Below, one piece after another: positions 23,280 through 32,440 of a DNA stretch of 36,808 nt (its first letter is position 1; each line of letters begins with the position of its first letter). Below the pieces are notes generated by a model. That model worked only from the letters and a program-made list of their open reading frames with translations. It made no database searches and had not been told where the DNA came from. Origin of the DNA: Deltaproteobacteria bacterium (GTDB lineage: Bacteria; SZUA-79; Acidulodesulfobacterales; Acidulodesulfobacteraceae); the NCBI GenBank assembly GCA_023489335.1, contig JAMDCP010000019.1, forward strand, positions 1 to 36,808, read 5' to 3'. The position numbers and the translations under genes were made by a program.

Positions 23280-23336
23280 AATCAATATTAAGTTATTAAT
23301 ATTTATAACAAAACATTATAACTTATTGAATTTATT

Positions 23337-24749
23337 ATGACTTTAAGATTTAAAAATAAAATCGAGATTCTTTTTTATAAATTTTTTAAAAATATTTTAA
23401 ACATTTTTTTTAAAAGGGAAGGCGATGTTTTGCCTGCCTATATTTTAAAAAAATTAGATAAGGATATTTTCGACGATTTTTCAAAAGGCATTAATTCATA
23501 CAATGTTCCCATTATTATCGTTACCGGAACCAACGGGAAAACTACAACCTCAAATCTAATTTCGGATACCCTTAAAAATTCGGGTAAAAATGTGTGTACT
23601 AATTCGAACGGCGCTAATATGCCGAACGGAATTTTTGGATCCATTATAGGTTCTTATGATTTAATGCTGAAATTTAACGCCGATTTTATCGTTATGGAGG
23701 TGGATGAAAAGGTTTTTCCTGATATAGTTTCAAAGTTAAGCCCGAATGTTATCGTTATTACCAATTTCTACAGGGACCAGTTAGACAGATACGGCGAGGT
23801 CAATATAACGGTAAATAAGATAAAAAACGCTATAAGAAATTTGCCTTATTCGCCCAAACTCATTTTACCCTCCTACGAGCCTTTGGGGTCTTTTATCGGC
23901 TACGGCCTTAACAATCCGCAGATTTATTACGGTTTTAACGAAAACTTCTTTGAAAATGAGATAAATAAAATTAATGGGTTTTCTTCCAATTTATCCGATG
24001 CCTTAACCTGCCCTAATTGCGGACATATTCTTTTTTGTGAAAAAAATTTAAATAAGAATATATTTTTATTAAGATTTAATTGCAAATATTGCGGATTCGA
24101 GGGTAAGGAACCAGAAATTTATGCCTGTAAATTTAACGATAAAGGAATAAAGGGTTTATATGATAAAACTGCTGACAAAATATTTTATTTTAAGCCAAAG
24201 TTATCGGGCGATTACAATATGGCTAATTATGCGGCGGCTTATGCGGTTTTAAAAAATTATGAACTTGATGGTGAAACCATAAGGGCTTCATTTGAGAATT
24301 TTAGGTCAAAATTTGGAAGGTCGTATAAAAGTTTTTTAAAAGGAATCGAAATTAATATCGACCTTGTTAAGAATCCGACCGGATTTAACAGGGTTTTAGA
24401 AAAGATCGCGGGCGAAGATGGTTTTATAAATGTTTTATTTGCTTTTTCTGACAGGGATGCCGACGGCAGGGATGTTTCGTGGATTTGGGATGTCGATTTC
24501 GAGGCGTATGCCGGTAAACTCGGCAAAATCGTAATTACGGGTACCCGCCCGTTTGACATGGCAATAAGGCTGCAAACTGCCGGCGTTAATAAAGACAGCA
24601 TTGTAGTAGATCATAACTTAAAAAGTTCTTTAAAAAGGATTATGAAAATTTGCAGTGAAGGCGGCGGCAATACAGGCGGCGGGAATAAAAGAATTTTTAT
24701 TTTACCCACTTATACCGAGCTTTTGAAATTTAAAAAGTATATAATATAA
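23337..24749 (+). CDS. murT: Lipid II isoglutaminyl synthase, ligase subunit MurT
   Basis: MurT is the Mur-ligase-like ATPase that, with GatD, amidates the alpha-carboxyl of D-glutamate in lipid II. The ATP loop is VTGTNGKTTT (about 62-71). A MurT-specific zinc ribbon sits in the central domain with Cys225, Cys228, Cys249 and Cys252. The C-terminal DUF1727 has KNPTGFNRVLEKI and the highly conserved DADGRDVSWIWDVDFE (from Asp374). At 470 residues it is near full family length. Its presence in an apparent diderm is unusual. A short membrane-protein gene follows 9 bases after its stop. Confidence 0.93.
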   Translation: MTLRFKNKIEILFYKFFKNILNIFFKREGDVLPAYILKKLDKDIFDDFSKGINSYNVPIIIVTGTNGKTTTSNLISDTLKNSGKNVCTNSNGANMPNGIFGSIIGSYDLMLKFNADFIVMEVDEKVFPDIVSKLSPNVIVITNFYRDQLDRYGEVNITVNKIKNAIRNLPYSPKLILPSYEPLGSFIGYGLNNPQIYYGFNENFFENEINKINGFSSNLSDALTCPNCGHILFCEKNLNKNIFLLRFNCKYCGFEGKEPEIYACKFNDKGIKGLYDKTADKIFYFKPKLSGDYNMANYAAAYAVLKNYELDGETIRASFENFRSKFGRSYKSFLKGIEINIDLVKNPTGFNRVLEKIAGEDGFINVLFAFSDRDADGRDVSWIWDVDFEAYAGKLGKIVITGTRPFDMAIRLQTAGVNKDSIVVDHNLKSSLKRIMKICSEGGGNTGGGNKRIFILPTYTELLKFKKYII

Positions 24750-24758
24750 ATATAAATT

Positions 24759-25127
24759 ATGCTGACAAATCCTTATATCTTTATGGGTCTTGCCGTTATA
24801 TTTACATCGCTTGGGCAAATTTTGCAAAAAATCGGCTCGGGCATGGTTAAAAAGGAGCACTTAAAGCTCGGTGTAAGGTCTATTCTAGTTTTTTTTAACC
24901 CGTTTATATTTAGCGCGCTGGTAATGCTTTTTTTTGCGACGATATTTTACCTTCTTGCCCTGTCTAAACTGCCTCTTTCCATTGCATATCCGATGCTTTC
25001 AAGCGGATATGTACTTGTGGTTCTTTTATCTAAAATATTTTTAAAGGAAGAAGTCAGTCTTAAAAGATGGCTTGGAGTTTTTATAATCATGCTTGGAATA
25101 TTTATAATATTTAATTCGGGAAAATAA
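24759..25127 (+). CDS. Small four-helix DMT/EmrE-like membrane protein
   Basis: A 122-residue protein with four predicted membrane helices (about 4-20, 40-62, 68-92, 100-118). The pattern GLAVIFTSLGQILQKIGS, then LALSKLPLSIAYPMLSSGYVLVVLLSKIFLKEEVSLKRWLGVFIIMLG, is that of half-size drug/metabolite transporters (SMR, ArnE/ArnF or EamA-type). The EEVSLKRWLGVFIIMLGI ending is typical. The substrate cannot be inferred; ArnE/F-like proteins flip undecaprenyl-linked sugars, and the murT neighbour would fit a lipid carrier, but that is speculation. Confidence 0.75.
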   Translation: MLTNPYIFMGLAVIFTSLGQILQKIGSGMVKKEHLKLGVRSILVFFNPFIFSALVMLFFATIFYLLALSKLPLSIAYPMLSSGYVLVVLLSKIFLKEEVSLKRWLGVFIIMLGIFIIFNSGK

Positions 25128-25149
25128 ATAATTCTACATCTTCTATGCT

Positions 25150-25929
25150 ATGAAATTATTCTCTACAAATGCATTTGTGATATATATAAAAAAATTAAAC
25201 GAGGCCGATTTGCTTTTGAGCTATATCACCGAAGATTACGGAAAGATTACCTGTTTTGCCAATAATGCAAGAAAAAGCAGGAAAAGATTCCTGGGCAAAT
25301 TAGAGCCTGCAATGCTCACTAATATAAAATTTTATGAAAAGGCGGGCATGACTTTAGATATTTTATATGAAGCAGATATAGTCGAAGATTATAAGAATGT
25401 GAGAAAGGATATAGATATCTATCTTTTTTTAACCAAGATTGCCGAGATTGCAAGGGTTTTATGCCAGGAAAGGGATAACAATAAAAATATTTTTTATCTT
25501 ACCCGCGCTCTTTATAAAGGTCTTAACCGCGTTGACGCAAAGGCTTCTTCGCCTAATTTTTCTATGAGCGCAACATTGCTTAAATATGAGATTTACTTTA
25601 TATCTAATTTGTTAAAATATACGGGTATATTTCCTAACTTTTCAACATGCACCATTTGTTCGGAGAAAAATGCAGGCAACGGATTTTATTTTAGTTTAAA
25701 AAAAGGGGGCGTTGTTTGCGGGTCGTGCGCCGGTTCAGGAAATAATACAGGAATAAGAAATTTGCCCGTTAATTTTATTAATTTATCTAATTTAATGATA
25801 GAATCGGATTTGTCGATAATAAATAAATTGGTCGTTAAAGAAGAATTATTAAGGGAATGTTCCACATTTTTGGAGGATTTTTTATCATTTCATATAGGTA
25901 AAAGGTTAAAATCTTTTGAGAGCCTTTAA
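25150..25929 (+). CDS. recO: DNA repair protein RecO
   Basis: RecO loads RecA onto SSB-coated DNA with RecR. The N-terminal OB fold (1-80) starts STNAFVIYIKKLNEADLLLSYITEDYGKIT and has GKLEPAMLTNIKFYE. The helical part follows, with a zinc site at Cys167, Cys170, Cys190 and Cys193 (CTICSEK...CGSC). The length of 259 residues is typical. The second of two nearby ATGs (25150) was used because the OB fold begins there. It is followed 21 bases later by selA. Confidence 0.88.
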   Translation: MKLFSTNAFVIYIKKLNEADLLLSYITEDYGKITCFANNARKSRKRFLGKLEPAMLTNIKFYEKAGMTLDILYEADIVEDYKNVRKDIDIYLFLTKIAEIARVLCQERDNNKNIFYLTRALYKGLNRVDAKASSPNFSMSATLLKYEIYFISNLLKYTGIFPNFSTCTICSEKNAGNGFYFSLKKGGVVCGSCAGSGNNTGIRNLPVNFINLSNLMIESDLSIINKLVVKEELLRECSTFLEDFLSFHIGKRLKSFESL

Positions 25930-25950
25930 AATTGTAAATCAAAAAAGTTT

Positions 25951-27408
25951 ATGGAACATAATAAAAATGAAATATTAAGGAAATTTCCGGGCGTCTATGA
26001 AATCCTTGAAAATAAGGATGTTGAATTGCTTAGCAAGGATTTTTCTTATAATTTTGTAAAAGAAAGGCTTAATGCTTTAATAAAACAGGAAAAAGATAAT
26101 GTTTTAAATCTTTTAAACACGGAAACCGCGGAAGCCGGAAATTTAGGTGAGGAAAGATTTAGAGTTGAATATTTTGTCGGCAGGCTTAAAAATGATTTAA
26201 ATAATTTTTCTTTTAGTTTAAAAAGAGTTGTCAATGGGACGGGCGTCGTTATCCATACAAATTTAGGGCGTTCCATTTTGCCGGAAAGGGCAGTTAAAAA
26301 TGTTGCGCAAATATCGTCATCCTATTCAAATTTAGAATTTAGTTTGACGGAGGGTAAAAGGGGCAAAAGATATTCGCATGTAGAATATCTACTTCAAAAA
26401 ATTTTAAAATGCGAAAAGGCTATCGTCGTGAATAATAATGCAGCCGCTGTTTTTATGGCGCTGTCATCATTTTGCGCGGAACAAAAGAAGGAAGTAATAG
26501 TTTCAAGAGGGGAACTTATCGAAATTGGCGGGTCGTTTAGAATACCCGACATAATGAAAGCTTCGGGTGCTGCTTTAGTGGAAGTCGGTACGACAAATAA
26601 GACAAAGCCTTCGGATTATGAAAAAAACATAAATGAAAACACCGCTCTTTTATTAAAAGTGCATCATAGCAATTTTAGAATGAGGGGTTTTGTCGGCGAG
26701 CTATCGAGCAAAGATCTTGTTTCCATTGGTAGAAACTACCATATACCAGTTATGGAAGACCTGGGTTCGGGCAGTTTTGTGGGTATTGAAAGATTTGGGC
26801 TGCCTCACGAACCCACTGCCCAGGAGGTTGTTAACGCAGGCGTGGATATTATCACATTTAGCGGTGATAAACTGCTGGGGGGGCCTCAGGCAGGGATAAT
26901 AGCGGGAAAAAAAGAGTATGTGGATTTAATTGCATCGAATCCCTTAAACAGGGCATTTAGAATAGATAAAATGACGCTTGCCGCGCTTGAAGCCGTCCTC
27001 TTCGAATATTTAGATATAGAAACCGCGGTGAAAAGGATACCCACACTTTTTTTTCTTTCGCAAAGCGGAGAAGACATTAAAAGAAAAGCATTCAGGCTTT
27101 TAAATAAAATTAAAAAACTTGAATACGCAAATAAAAATATATATAATTTTAAGGTAGTAGAGGATTTGAGCATCGTTGGAGGCGGAGCTTTGCCGGACTA
27201 CGAACTCAAAACATATTCCATAAGCATTGCCCATAAAACATTAAGCGCCGATAAATTAAGCCGGATTTTTCGCAGCTTTCGTGTTCCGATTATTGGAAAA
27301 ATAAAAAATGAAGAGTTTTTAATTGATGTTAGAACCGTGCTCGAAACAGATTTTAAAGATATAATTCAGGCGTTAAAATCTATCCCGGACAGGGAATATG
27401 AATATTAA
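25951..27408 (+). CDS. selA: L-seryl-tRNA(Sec) selenium transferase SelA
   Basis: SelA converts Ser-tRNA(Sec) to selenocysteinyl-tRNA(Sec) using selenophosphate. The PLP lysine is Lys307 in TFSGDKLLGGPQAGII. Other family motifs are VVNGTGVVIHTNLGRS, NNNAAAVFMAL, VSRGELIEIGGSFRIPDIM and LLKVHHSNFRMRGFVGE. The 485-residue length covers the whole family, including the N-terminal tRNA-binding helices. With selD in the same window this shows the organism makes selenocysteine. selB and tRNA(Sec) genes are not seen here. Confidence 0.97.
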   Translation: MEHNKNEILRKFPGVYEILENKDVELLSKDFSYNFVKERLNALIKQEKDNVLNLLNTETAEAGNLGEERFRVEYFVGRLKNDLNNFSFSLKRVVNGTGVVIHTNLGRSILPERAVKNVAQISSSYSNLEFSLTEGKRGKRYSHVEYLLQKILKCEKAIVVNNNAAAVFMALSSFCAEQKKEVIVSRGELIEIGGSFRIPDIMKASGAALVEVGTTNKTKPSDYEKNINENTALLLKVHHSNFRMRGFVGELSSKDLVSIGRNYHIPVMEDLGSGSFVGIERFGLPHEPTAQEVVNAGVDIITFSGDKLLGGPQAGIIAGKKEYVDLIASNPLNRAFRIDKMTLAALEAVLFEYLDIETAVKRIPTLFFLSQSGEDIKRKAFRLLNKIKKLEYANKNIYNFKVVEDLSIVGGGALPDYELKTYSISIAHKTLSADKLSRIFRSFRVPIIGKIKNEEFLIDVRTVLETDFKDIIQALKSIPDREYEY

Positions 27409-27500
27409 TACGAATATTTTTAGTTTTTTATTTTTTTGATTTGCTGATATAATGGTTTGGTAAGACTATAATATTTATTTAATCAATTTTAATAAAAATT

Positions 27501-28100
27501 ATGCTTTCATCAAGCGTTCTTGTTTTAAACAAATCTTTTTTGCCCGTTCATGTTACATCCTTAAAAAGGGGTCTAATCCTTCTTTATCAGGGTGTTGCTA
27601 AGGCTGTGGATGAAAATTATAGAACATTCAGCTTTGATTCGTGGCAGAGCCTGTCCGTCATCGAGGAATCTAAATCAATCGGGCTTGTAGATAGAATGAT
27701 CAGGGCGCCAAGGGTTATAATCCTTGCCAACTACGATAAACTACCCAAAAGATATATAAAATTTTCAAGGGCTAACATATTTCTAAGGGATAAAAACAAA
27801 TGCCAGTATTGCGGCAAGGAATTTAAAAAAACCGAGTTAAATCTCGACCATGTTATTCCAAGGACGCATGGCGGGGTTTCATCGTGGGAAAATGTTGTAT
27901 GCAGCTGTATCCCCTGCAACAGAAATAAAGGCGGGAGAACGCCCGAAGGGGCAGGAATGAAACTTATCAGGAAACCCCGGAAACCCGAATGGTCCCCTTA
28001 TTATCATATATCCCTTACAAATGTTATGTATAAAGAGTGGATGCCTTTTCTAAGCCTTGTCGATAACGCTTATTGGCATGTAGAGCTAGAGGAATCATAA
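27501..28100 (+). CDS. HNH endonuclease family protein
   Basis: A 199-residue protein with an HNH domain at about 98-150: CQYCGKEFKKTELNLDHVIP (zinc Cys101 and Cys104; Asp116-His117 of the active site), then GGVSSWENVVCSCIPCNRNKG with a second cysteine cluster. The N-terminal part (MLSSSVLVLNKSFLPVHVTS) matches a widespread bacterial HNH family of unknown role, often in a chromosomal rather than phage setting. Possible -10 sequence TATAAT at 27448-27453, without a good -35. Confidence 0.88.
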   Translation: MLSSSVLVLNKSFLPVHVTSLKRGLILLYQGVAKAVDENYRTFSFDSWQSLSVIEESKSIGLVDRMIRAPRVIILANYDKLPKRYIKFSRANIFLRDKNKCQYCGKEFKKTELNLDHVIPRTHGGVSSWENVVCSCIPCNRNKGGRTPEGAGMKLIRKPRKPEWSPYYHISLTNVMYKEWMPFLSLVDNAYWHVELEES

Positions 28101-28159
28101 TAAAGTATTGGCCGCTCTAAGGCATTTGCGAAATTATAAATATTAATGTATATAGTTCA

Positions 28160-28939
28160 ATGGATGAAATACTCGCCCCTTTTGAAGGTATCGGTAAATT
28201 TATATTAAAAACAATCGATGAATTGGGTTCCCTCGTTATTTATCTGTGGGAATCCACTCTTTCTATATTCAGGTATTCCATAAATTTCGGCAATCTAATC
28301 GATCAGATGGCTTTTATCGGCGTCGATTCCTTTTATGTTGTCGGCTTAACAGGCCTTTTCACAGGCATGGTATTATCGATCCAGTCGTATTATGCGGCTA
28401 AAATAGTCGGCGTAACCTATATGATAGGCCCTACGGTCGCTTTATCCATGACAAGGGAACTGGGACCGGTTTTAACCGCGCTTATGATAACGGCAAGATG
28501 CGGTTCGTCTATGGCTTCCGAAATCGGCACAATGAAAGTAACGGAGCAAATAGACGCGCTTGAAGTGATGGCCGTCGATCCGTACTATTATCTTTCGATT
28601 CCCCGAATTTTGGCCGCCATGATTATGCTCCCCATTATGACAATCTTGTGTTCGCTAATCGGCATAATAGGCGGTTATATCGTTTACGCATATTTTTTAG
28701 GGCTCAATCATGCTACTTATATAGAAAAAATATACCAGTATATGAAACTAAGCGATATATATAACGGCCTTTTGAAGGCGGTTTTCTTTGGTATAATACT
28801 TGCGACGATCAGCACATTTAAGGGTTTTGAAACAACCGGCGGGTCGAGAGGAGTCGGCCGTTTTACGACCCAGGCCGTAGTATTAAGTTCGGTATATATT
28901 CTTTTTGCGGACTATATTCTTACATCCATCCTTTTTTAA
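28160..28939 (+). CDS. mlaE: MlaE-type phospholipid ABC transporter permease
   Basis: MlaE is the inner-membrane permease of the Mla/MCE lipid transport system. The 259-residue protein has about five membrane helices and the family signature MTRELGPVLTALMITARCGSSMASEIGTMKVTEQIDALEVMAVDP around residues 93-137. It is followed by mlaF (65 bp gap) and mlaD (18 bp gap), the usual order. The system moves phospholipids between inner and outer membranes and is strong evidence for a diderm envelope. Confidence 0.95.
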   Translation: MDEILAPFEGIGKFILKTIDELGSLVIYLWESTLSIFRYSINFGNLIDQMAFIGVDSFYVVGLTGLFTGMVLSIQSYYAAKIVGVTYMIGPTVALSMTRELGPVLTALMITARCGSSMASEIGTMKVTEQIDALEVMAVDPYYYLSIPRILAAMIMLPIMTILCSLIGIIGGYIVYAYFLGLNHATYIEKIYQYMKLSDIYNGLLKAVFFGIILATISTFKGFETTGGSRGVGRFTTQAVVLSSVYILFADYILTSILF

Positions 28940-29004
28940 TAGATTTTTATTTTAATAGATTTTTAAAAATTTAGTTAAAATTGTCAAAATCATTTTAAAG
29001 TGCT

Positions 29005-29757
29005 ATGATTGTTCTTGAACGATTAACAAAGTCTTTTAACGGTATTAAGGTACTCGATGACCTGAATATTAAATTCGAAGACCAAAAAATCACCGTTGTA
29101 ATCGGCAGGAGCGGCGGCGGAAAAAGCGTCATGCTTAAGCATATAATAGGCTTAATCAGGCCGGACTCGGGAAGAGTTTTGGTAAACGGCATAGATATAG
29201 GTACTTTAAAAAGAAAGGAACTCAACGAAATCAGGAAAAAATTCGGAATGGTTTTTCAGGATGGAGCGCTTTTCGACTCCATAAATATATTTGAAAATAT
29301 AGCTTTCCCGATAAGACAGCATACTAAACTTAAGGAAAGCGAGATTAAAGATATGGTTTATTCGATGCTTGGCGATGTAGGGTTGAGCGGACAGGAATTA
29401 AAGGTGCCGTCGGAGATTTCCGGCGGCATGAGAAAAAGGGTGGCCGTGGCAAGGGCTTTAATACTTAACCCCGAAATAGTTCTTTTTGACGAACCCACCA
29501 CGGGACTTGACCCGATTATGTCGGACGCAATAAATAATTTAATTATATCGATTCATAATAAATTCAAATTCACTGGGATAATAATAAGCCATAATATAGA
29601 AGGCGCATATAAAACCGGAGATGTAATTGCAATGCTTTATGGCGGCCGCATTATTGAAATGGGAAGCCCTGCGGAAATTAAAAATTCAAAAAATCCAGTC
29701 GTGAACCAGTTTGTTACCGGAAGTATGAGCGGTCCAATTAATTTTAACATTATTTAA
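29005..29757 (+). CDS. mlaF: MlaF-type ABC transporter ATPase
   Basis: ATPase subunit of the MlaEFD complex. Walker A is GRSGGGKSV (about 34-42), the signature is [17 protein letters not shown] and Walker B is [14 protein letters not shown], followed by a switch histidine in IIISHN. The SGGMRKR form of the signature is typical of MlaF rather than other ABC proteins. Length 250 is normal. There is no Shine-Dalgarno sequence. Confidence 0.95.
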   Translation: MIVLERLTKSFNGIKVLDDLNIKFEDQKITVVIGRSGGGKSVMLKHIIGLIRPDSGRVLVNGIDIGTLKRKELNEIRKKFGMVFQDGALFDSINIFENIAFPIRQHTKLKESEIKDMVYSMLGDVGLSGQELKVPSEISGGMRKRVAVARALILNPEIVLFDEPTTGLDPIMSDAINNLIISIHNKFKFTGIIISHNIEGAYKTGDVIAMLYGGRIIEMGSPAEIKNSKNPVVNQFVTGSMSGPINFNII

Positions 29758-29759
29758 TT

Positions 29760-29791
29760 ATGAAATTAAATAAAGATGAAATTAAATAAAG
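29760..29791 (+). repeat. 16-bp tandem duplication at the mlaD start
   Basis: ATGAAATTAAATAAAG occurs twice in a row (29760-29775 and 29776-29791). The first copy's ATG opens a nine-codon frame ending in TAA that overlaps the real mlaD start; the second ATG starts MlaD. Confidence 0.9.
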
Positions 29792-31362
29792 AAACAAAGG
29801 TCGGTATTTTTACCGTAATCGTTTTATTAATACTCGCCTATTTTTCTATCAGGGTTGGAAAGATTTATATCTTTAAACCGCCCACCTATACCATATCGGC
29901 TTATTTTAAATCGGCAAACGGCATCGGTATAGGAACGGATGTTACTATGGCGGGAATAAAAATAGGAAGGGTCGAAAAAATTAAATTGGAAAACGGCATG
30001 GCAAGGGTTTACATGGCGATAGAGTCCCGATACAAAGTTTATCCCCAATATGTCGCATCGATAAGGTCGATGAGTTTATTGGGGGAGAGTTATATCTCTA
30101 TTTCGCCTGTCAGCATGCCGCCGGCGGTTGAAACAAAAGAACTTTTAAACGGTGAAACCGTTAAGAGTGAAATATCGCCCCAAAGCATGTCTGCGCTTAT
30201 CATGAAGTTTGCCAAAACCGCGGACGATTTAGAAAAAGTTTCCAGATCGCTTAGAAATTCCGTTGGAACAAAGACCGGAGAAAAACATATAAAGGCAATT
30301 CTTTATAATATTGCCATGCTTTCAAAAAATTTAAACAGGCTTGTTTATTTAAATCAACGGAATGTTAATGTAATTTTGTCTAATTTTGCTTCCATTTCCA
30401 GACATATTAACGGTCTGGCCGTTAAAAACGATGCGGCTATCACAAGAACGATTCATAATTTTGATTCCATATCTTATAATTTAAAACGGGAACTTCCCGC
30501 TATTACGGAAAACATAAAAGGTCTTTCCGGGAATTTAAATCATATTGTGGCTAAAAATAAAGATAATATCAATGAAAGCCTGAAGAATATTAATGCCGAC
30601 ACAAAAAAATTACAACTATCGTTAAATGAAATATACGGTATATCTTCAAAAATAAACAAGGGGCAGGGAACAATCGGAAAACTTGTGAACAGGAATTCGG
30701 TATATAATAATTTAAATGGTTCTCTTAAGGGTATTAATAACTTAGTAGGCGGTTACAGCCGGTTTCAGGTTAAAATGAATATGAGTTCAAAATACCTTGT
30801 CGGAAGTAAAAGCTCCGTTACCCAGGTAAATGTTAAACTTCAGCCATCTCCGGGCCATTATTACGAATTGGGTGTTGCTTCCGTGCCTATGGGTTACGGC
30901 AATACCTTTGGACAAACGCAAACGACGACATACACTACTAATAGCCCGCCCTCGGGGCAGTTTTATCCATCGAGCGTAACCACAAACACGACGCAATATA
31001 CATATTCCAATAGTATAAAATTTAATGCCTTAATAGCCAAAAATTTTTATAATTTTACTCTTCTTGCCGGTTTATTATATTCGACAGGCGGGGTTGGGGT
31101 TAATTACTATATACCGGGCACAAATAAGAATGTTAAACTTTACGCAAGGGCATTCGGGTTTAATTCTACCAATGGTAGTGTCAACGAATATGTCGATGCG
31201 GGTATCGCCTACACATTTTATAGGCATATATTTTTAGATGCGGGATATGACAATATCTTTAGCAATAATCATAACAGGTCCGTTTATATCGGCGGCGGCG
31301 TTAAATTTACGGATAAAGACCTTAAATATCTTATAGTGGGCGGAAAAATGCCTATGCCGTAA
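29776..31362 (+). CDS. mlaD: MCE protein (MlaD-like) with long C-terminal extension
   Basis: An N-terminal membrane helix (about 9-24) leads to one MCE domain (about 35-117; ISAYFKSANGIGIGTDVTMAGIKIGRVEKI), which forms the lipid channel. A long helical region (about 130-330) follows, rich in Asn and Lys. The C-terminal part (about 335-528) has alternating strands such as YYELGVASVPMGYG, NFYNFTLLAGLLYSTGGVGVNYY and HIFLDAGYDNIFSNN, which look like an outer-membrane-type beta structure. E. coli MlaD has only 183 residues, so this 528-residue form might bridge the periplasm. The extension is inferred from strand patterns. selD follows 17 bases later. Confidence 0.88.
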   Translation: MKLNKETKVGIFTVIVLLILAYFSIRVGKIYIFKPPTYTISAYFKSANGIGIGTDVTMAGIKIGRVEKIKLENGMARVYMAIESRYKVYPQYVASIRSMSLLGESYISISPVSMPPAVETKELLNGETVKSEISPQSMSALIMKFAKTADDLEKVSRSLRNSVGTKTGEKHIKAILYNIAMLSKNLNRLVYLNQRNVNVILSNFASISRHINGLAVKNDAAITRTIHNFDSISYNLKRELPAITENIKGLSGNLNHIVAKNKDNINESLKNINADTKKLQLSLNEIYGISSKINKGQGTIGKLVNRNSVYNNLNGSLKGINNLVGGYSRFQVKMNMSSKYLVGSKSSVTQVNVKLQPSPGHYYELGVASVPMGYGNTFGQTQTTTYTTNSPPSGQFYPSSVTTNTTQYTYSNSIKFNALIAKNFYNFTLLAGLLYSTGGVGVNYYIPGTNKNVKLYARAFGFNSTNGSVNEYVDAGIAYTFYRHIFLDAGYDNIFSNNHNRSVYIGGGVKFTDKDLKYLIVGGKMPMP

Positions 31363-31379
31363 TACGCTAATAAATAAAT

Positions 31380-32435
31380 ATGACAGCAAAAAAATATAAA
31401 CTTACAAGTTTGGCAAGCGCCCACGGCTGAGGATGCAAGATAGGTCCGGAGGACCTCTCGAAGATTCTCGAAAAATTGCCTGTTCCAAAAAACGATAATG
31501 TTTTGGTTGGATTTGAGTATAAAGATGATGCGGGTGTTTATAAAATAAGCAATGATTCCTGTCTTATTCAAACAGTTGATTTTTTTACGCCTGTGGTGGA
31601 CGACCCTTATACTTTTGGCCAGATTGCTGCCGCAAATGCGCTTTCGGATGTCTATGCCATGGGAGGAAAGCCGATAACGGCTTTAAATATTGCCTGTTTT
31701 CCGGTTAAGGAAACAGAAAAAAAAGTTTTTAACCTTATACTTCTTGGCGGTTTGGATAAGATAAACGAGGCAGGGGCAGCGCTTTTAGGCGGCCACTCGA
31801 TAGACGACAAAGAGCTTAAATACGGGCTTAGCGTTACGGGGGTTTGCAATATAAATGAAATCTATTCTAATAAAGGAGCAAGTCCCGGAGATATTTTATA
31901 TTTAACAAAAAGCCTTGGAACGGGGTTTGTTGTCAGCGCTATTTGTACGGATTTTTTAAGCGCGGATTCGCTGAACGAAGCCTCTTTATCTATGTCAAAG
32001 CTTAATAAAAGGGCTTCCGAGATTGCCGTTTCTTTAAAATCGCCAAACGCTCTTACGGATGTTACAGGTTTCGGACTCATTGGGCATTTAAGCGAGATGA
32101 TGCTCGCAAGCGGCGCCGCTTGCGAGGTTGATTTATCCTCCCTGCCTGCCATAAACGGGGTATATGAATTAATAAGGAAAGGGATAAACCCGGCAGGGAC
32201 CAAGCGAAACAGAAAATATTTTTCAAAATATGTATCTACCTCGAAAAATGTTGATGAAAATTTACTATGGTTAGCTTTTGGCGCAGAGACTTCGGGCGGA
32301 CTTGTGATGCCGGTTCCCGAATCAAAATCGGACGCGCTGGAACTTGCTTTTAAAAACGCCGAAGAGCCGCTGCGCAGGATAGGTAAAGTATTGCAAAAAG
32401 AGCATGATAAAGGTACCCTTATTTATTTGTTTTAA
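31380..32435 (+). CDS. selD: Selenophosphate synthase SelD, itself a selenoprotein (Sec17)
   Basis: SelD makes selenophosphate from selenide and ATP. The frame starts at ATG 31380 (MTAKKYKLTSLASAHG), reads through TGA at 31428-31430 and continues GCKIGPEDL. The Sec is residue 17 and Lys20 follows, matching Cys17 and Lys20 of E. coli SelD. Later motifs are LVGFEYKDDAGVY, TVDFFTPVVDDPYTFGQIAA, AMGGKPITALNIACFPV, LLGGHSIDDKELKYGLSVTG, TDVTGFGLIGHLSEM and AETSGGL. Without decoding of the TGA a gene finder would start at a TTG (31476) and lose the catalytic residues. The 351-residue product has normal length. It closes the mla gene run; the RACo-like gene starts 6 bases later. Confidence 0.95.
31442..31456 (+). 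promoter_or_regulatory. SECIS element in selD
   Basis: AGGTCC (31442-31447) pairs with GGACCT (31451-31456) around GGA; two more pairs continue outward after a mismatch. The loop begins 18 bases after the TGA, in the window used by bacterial SECIS elements. It lies within the coding sequence, as usual for bacteria. Confidence 0.8.
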
Positions 32436-32440
32436 TTATA

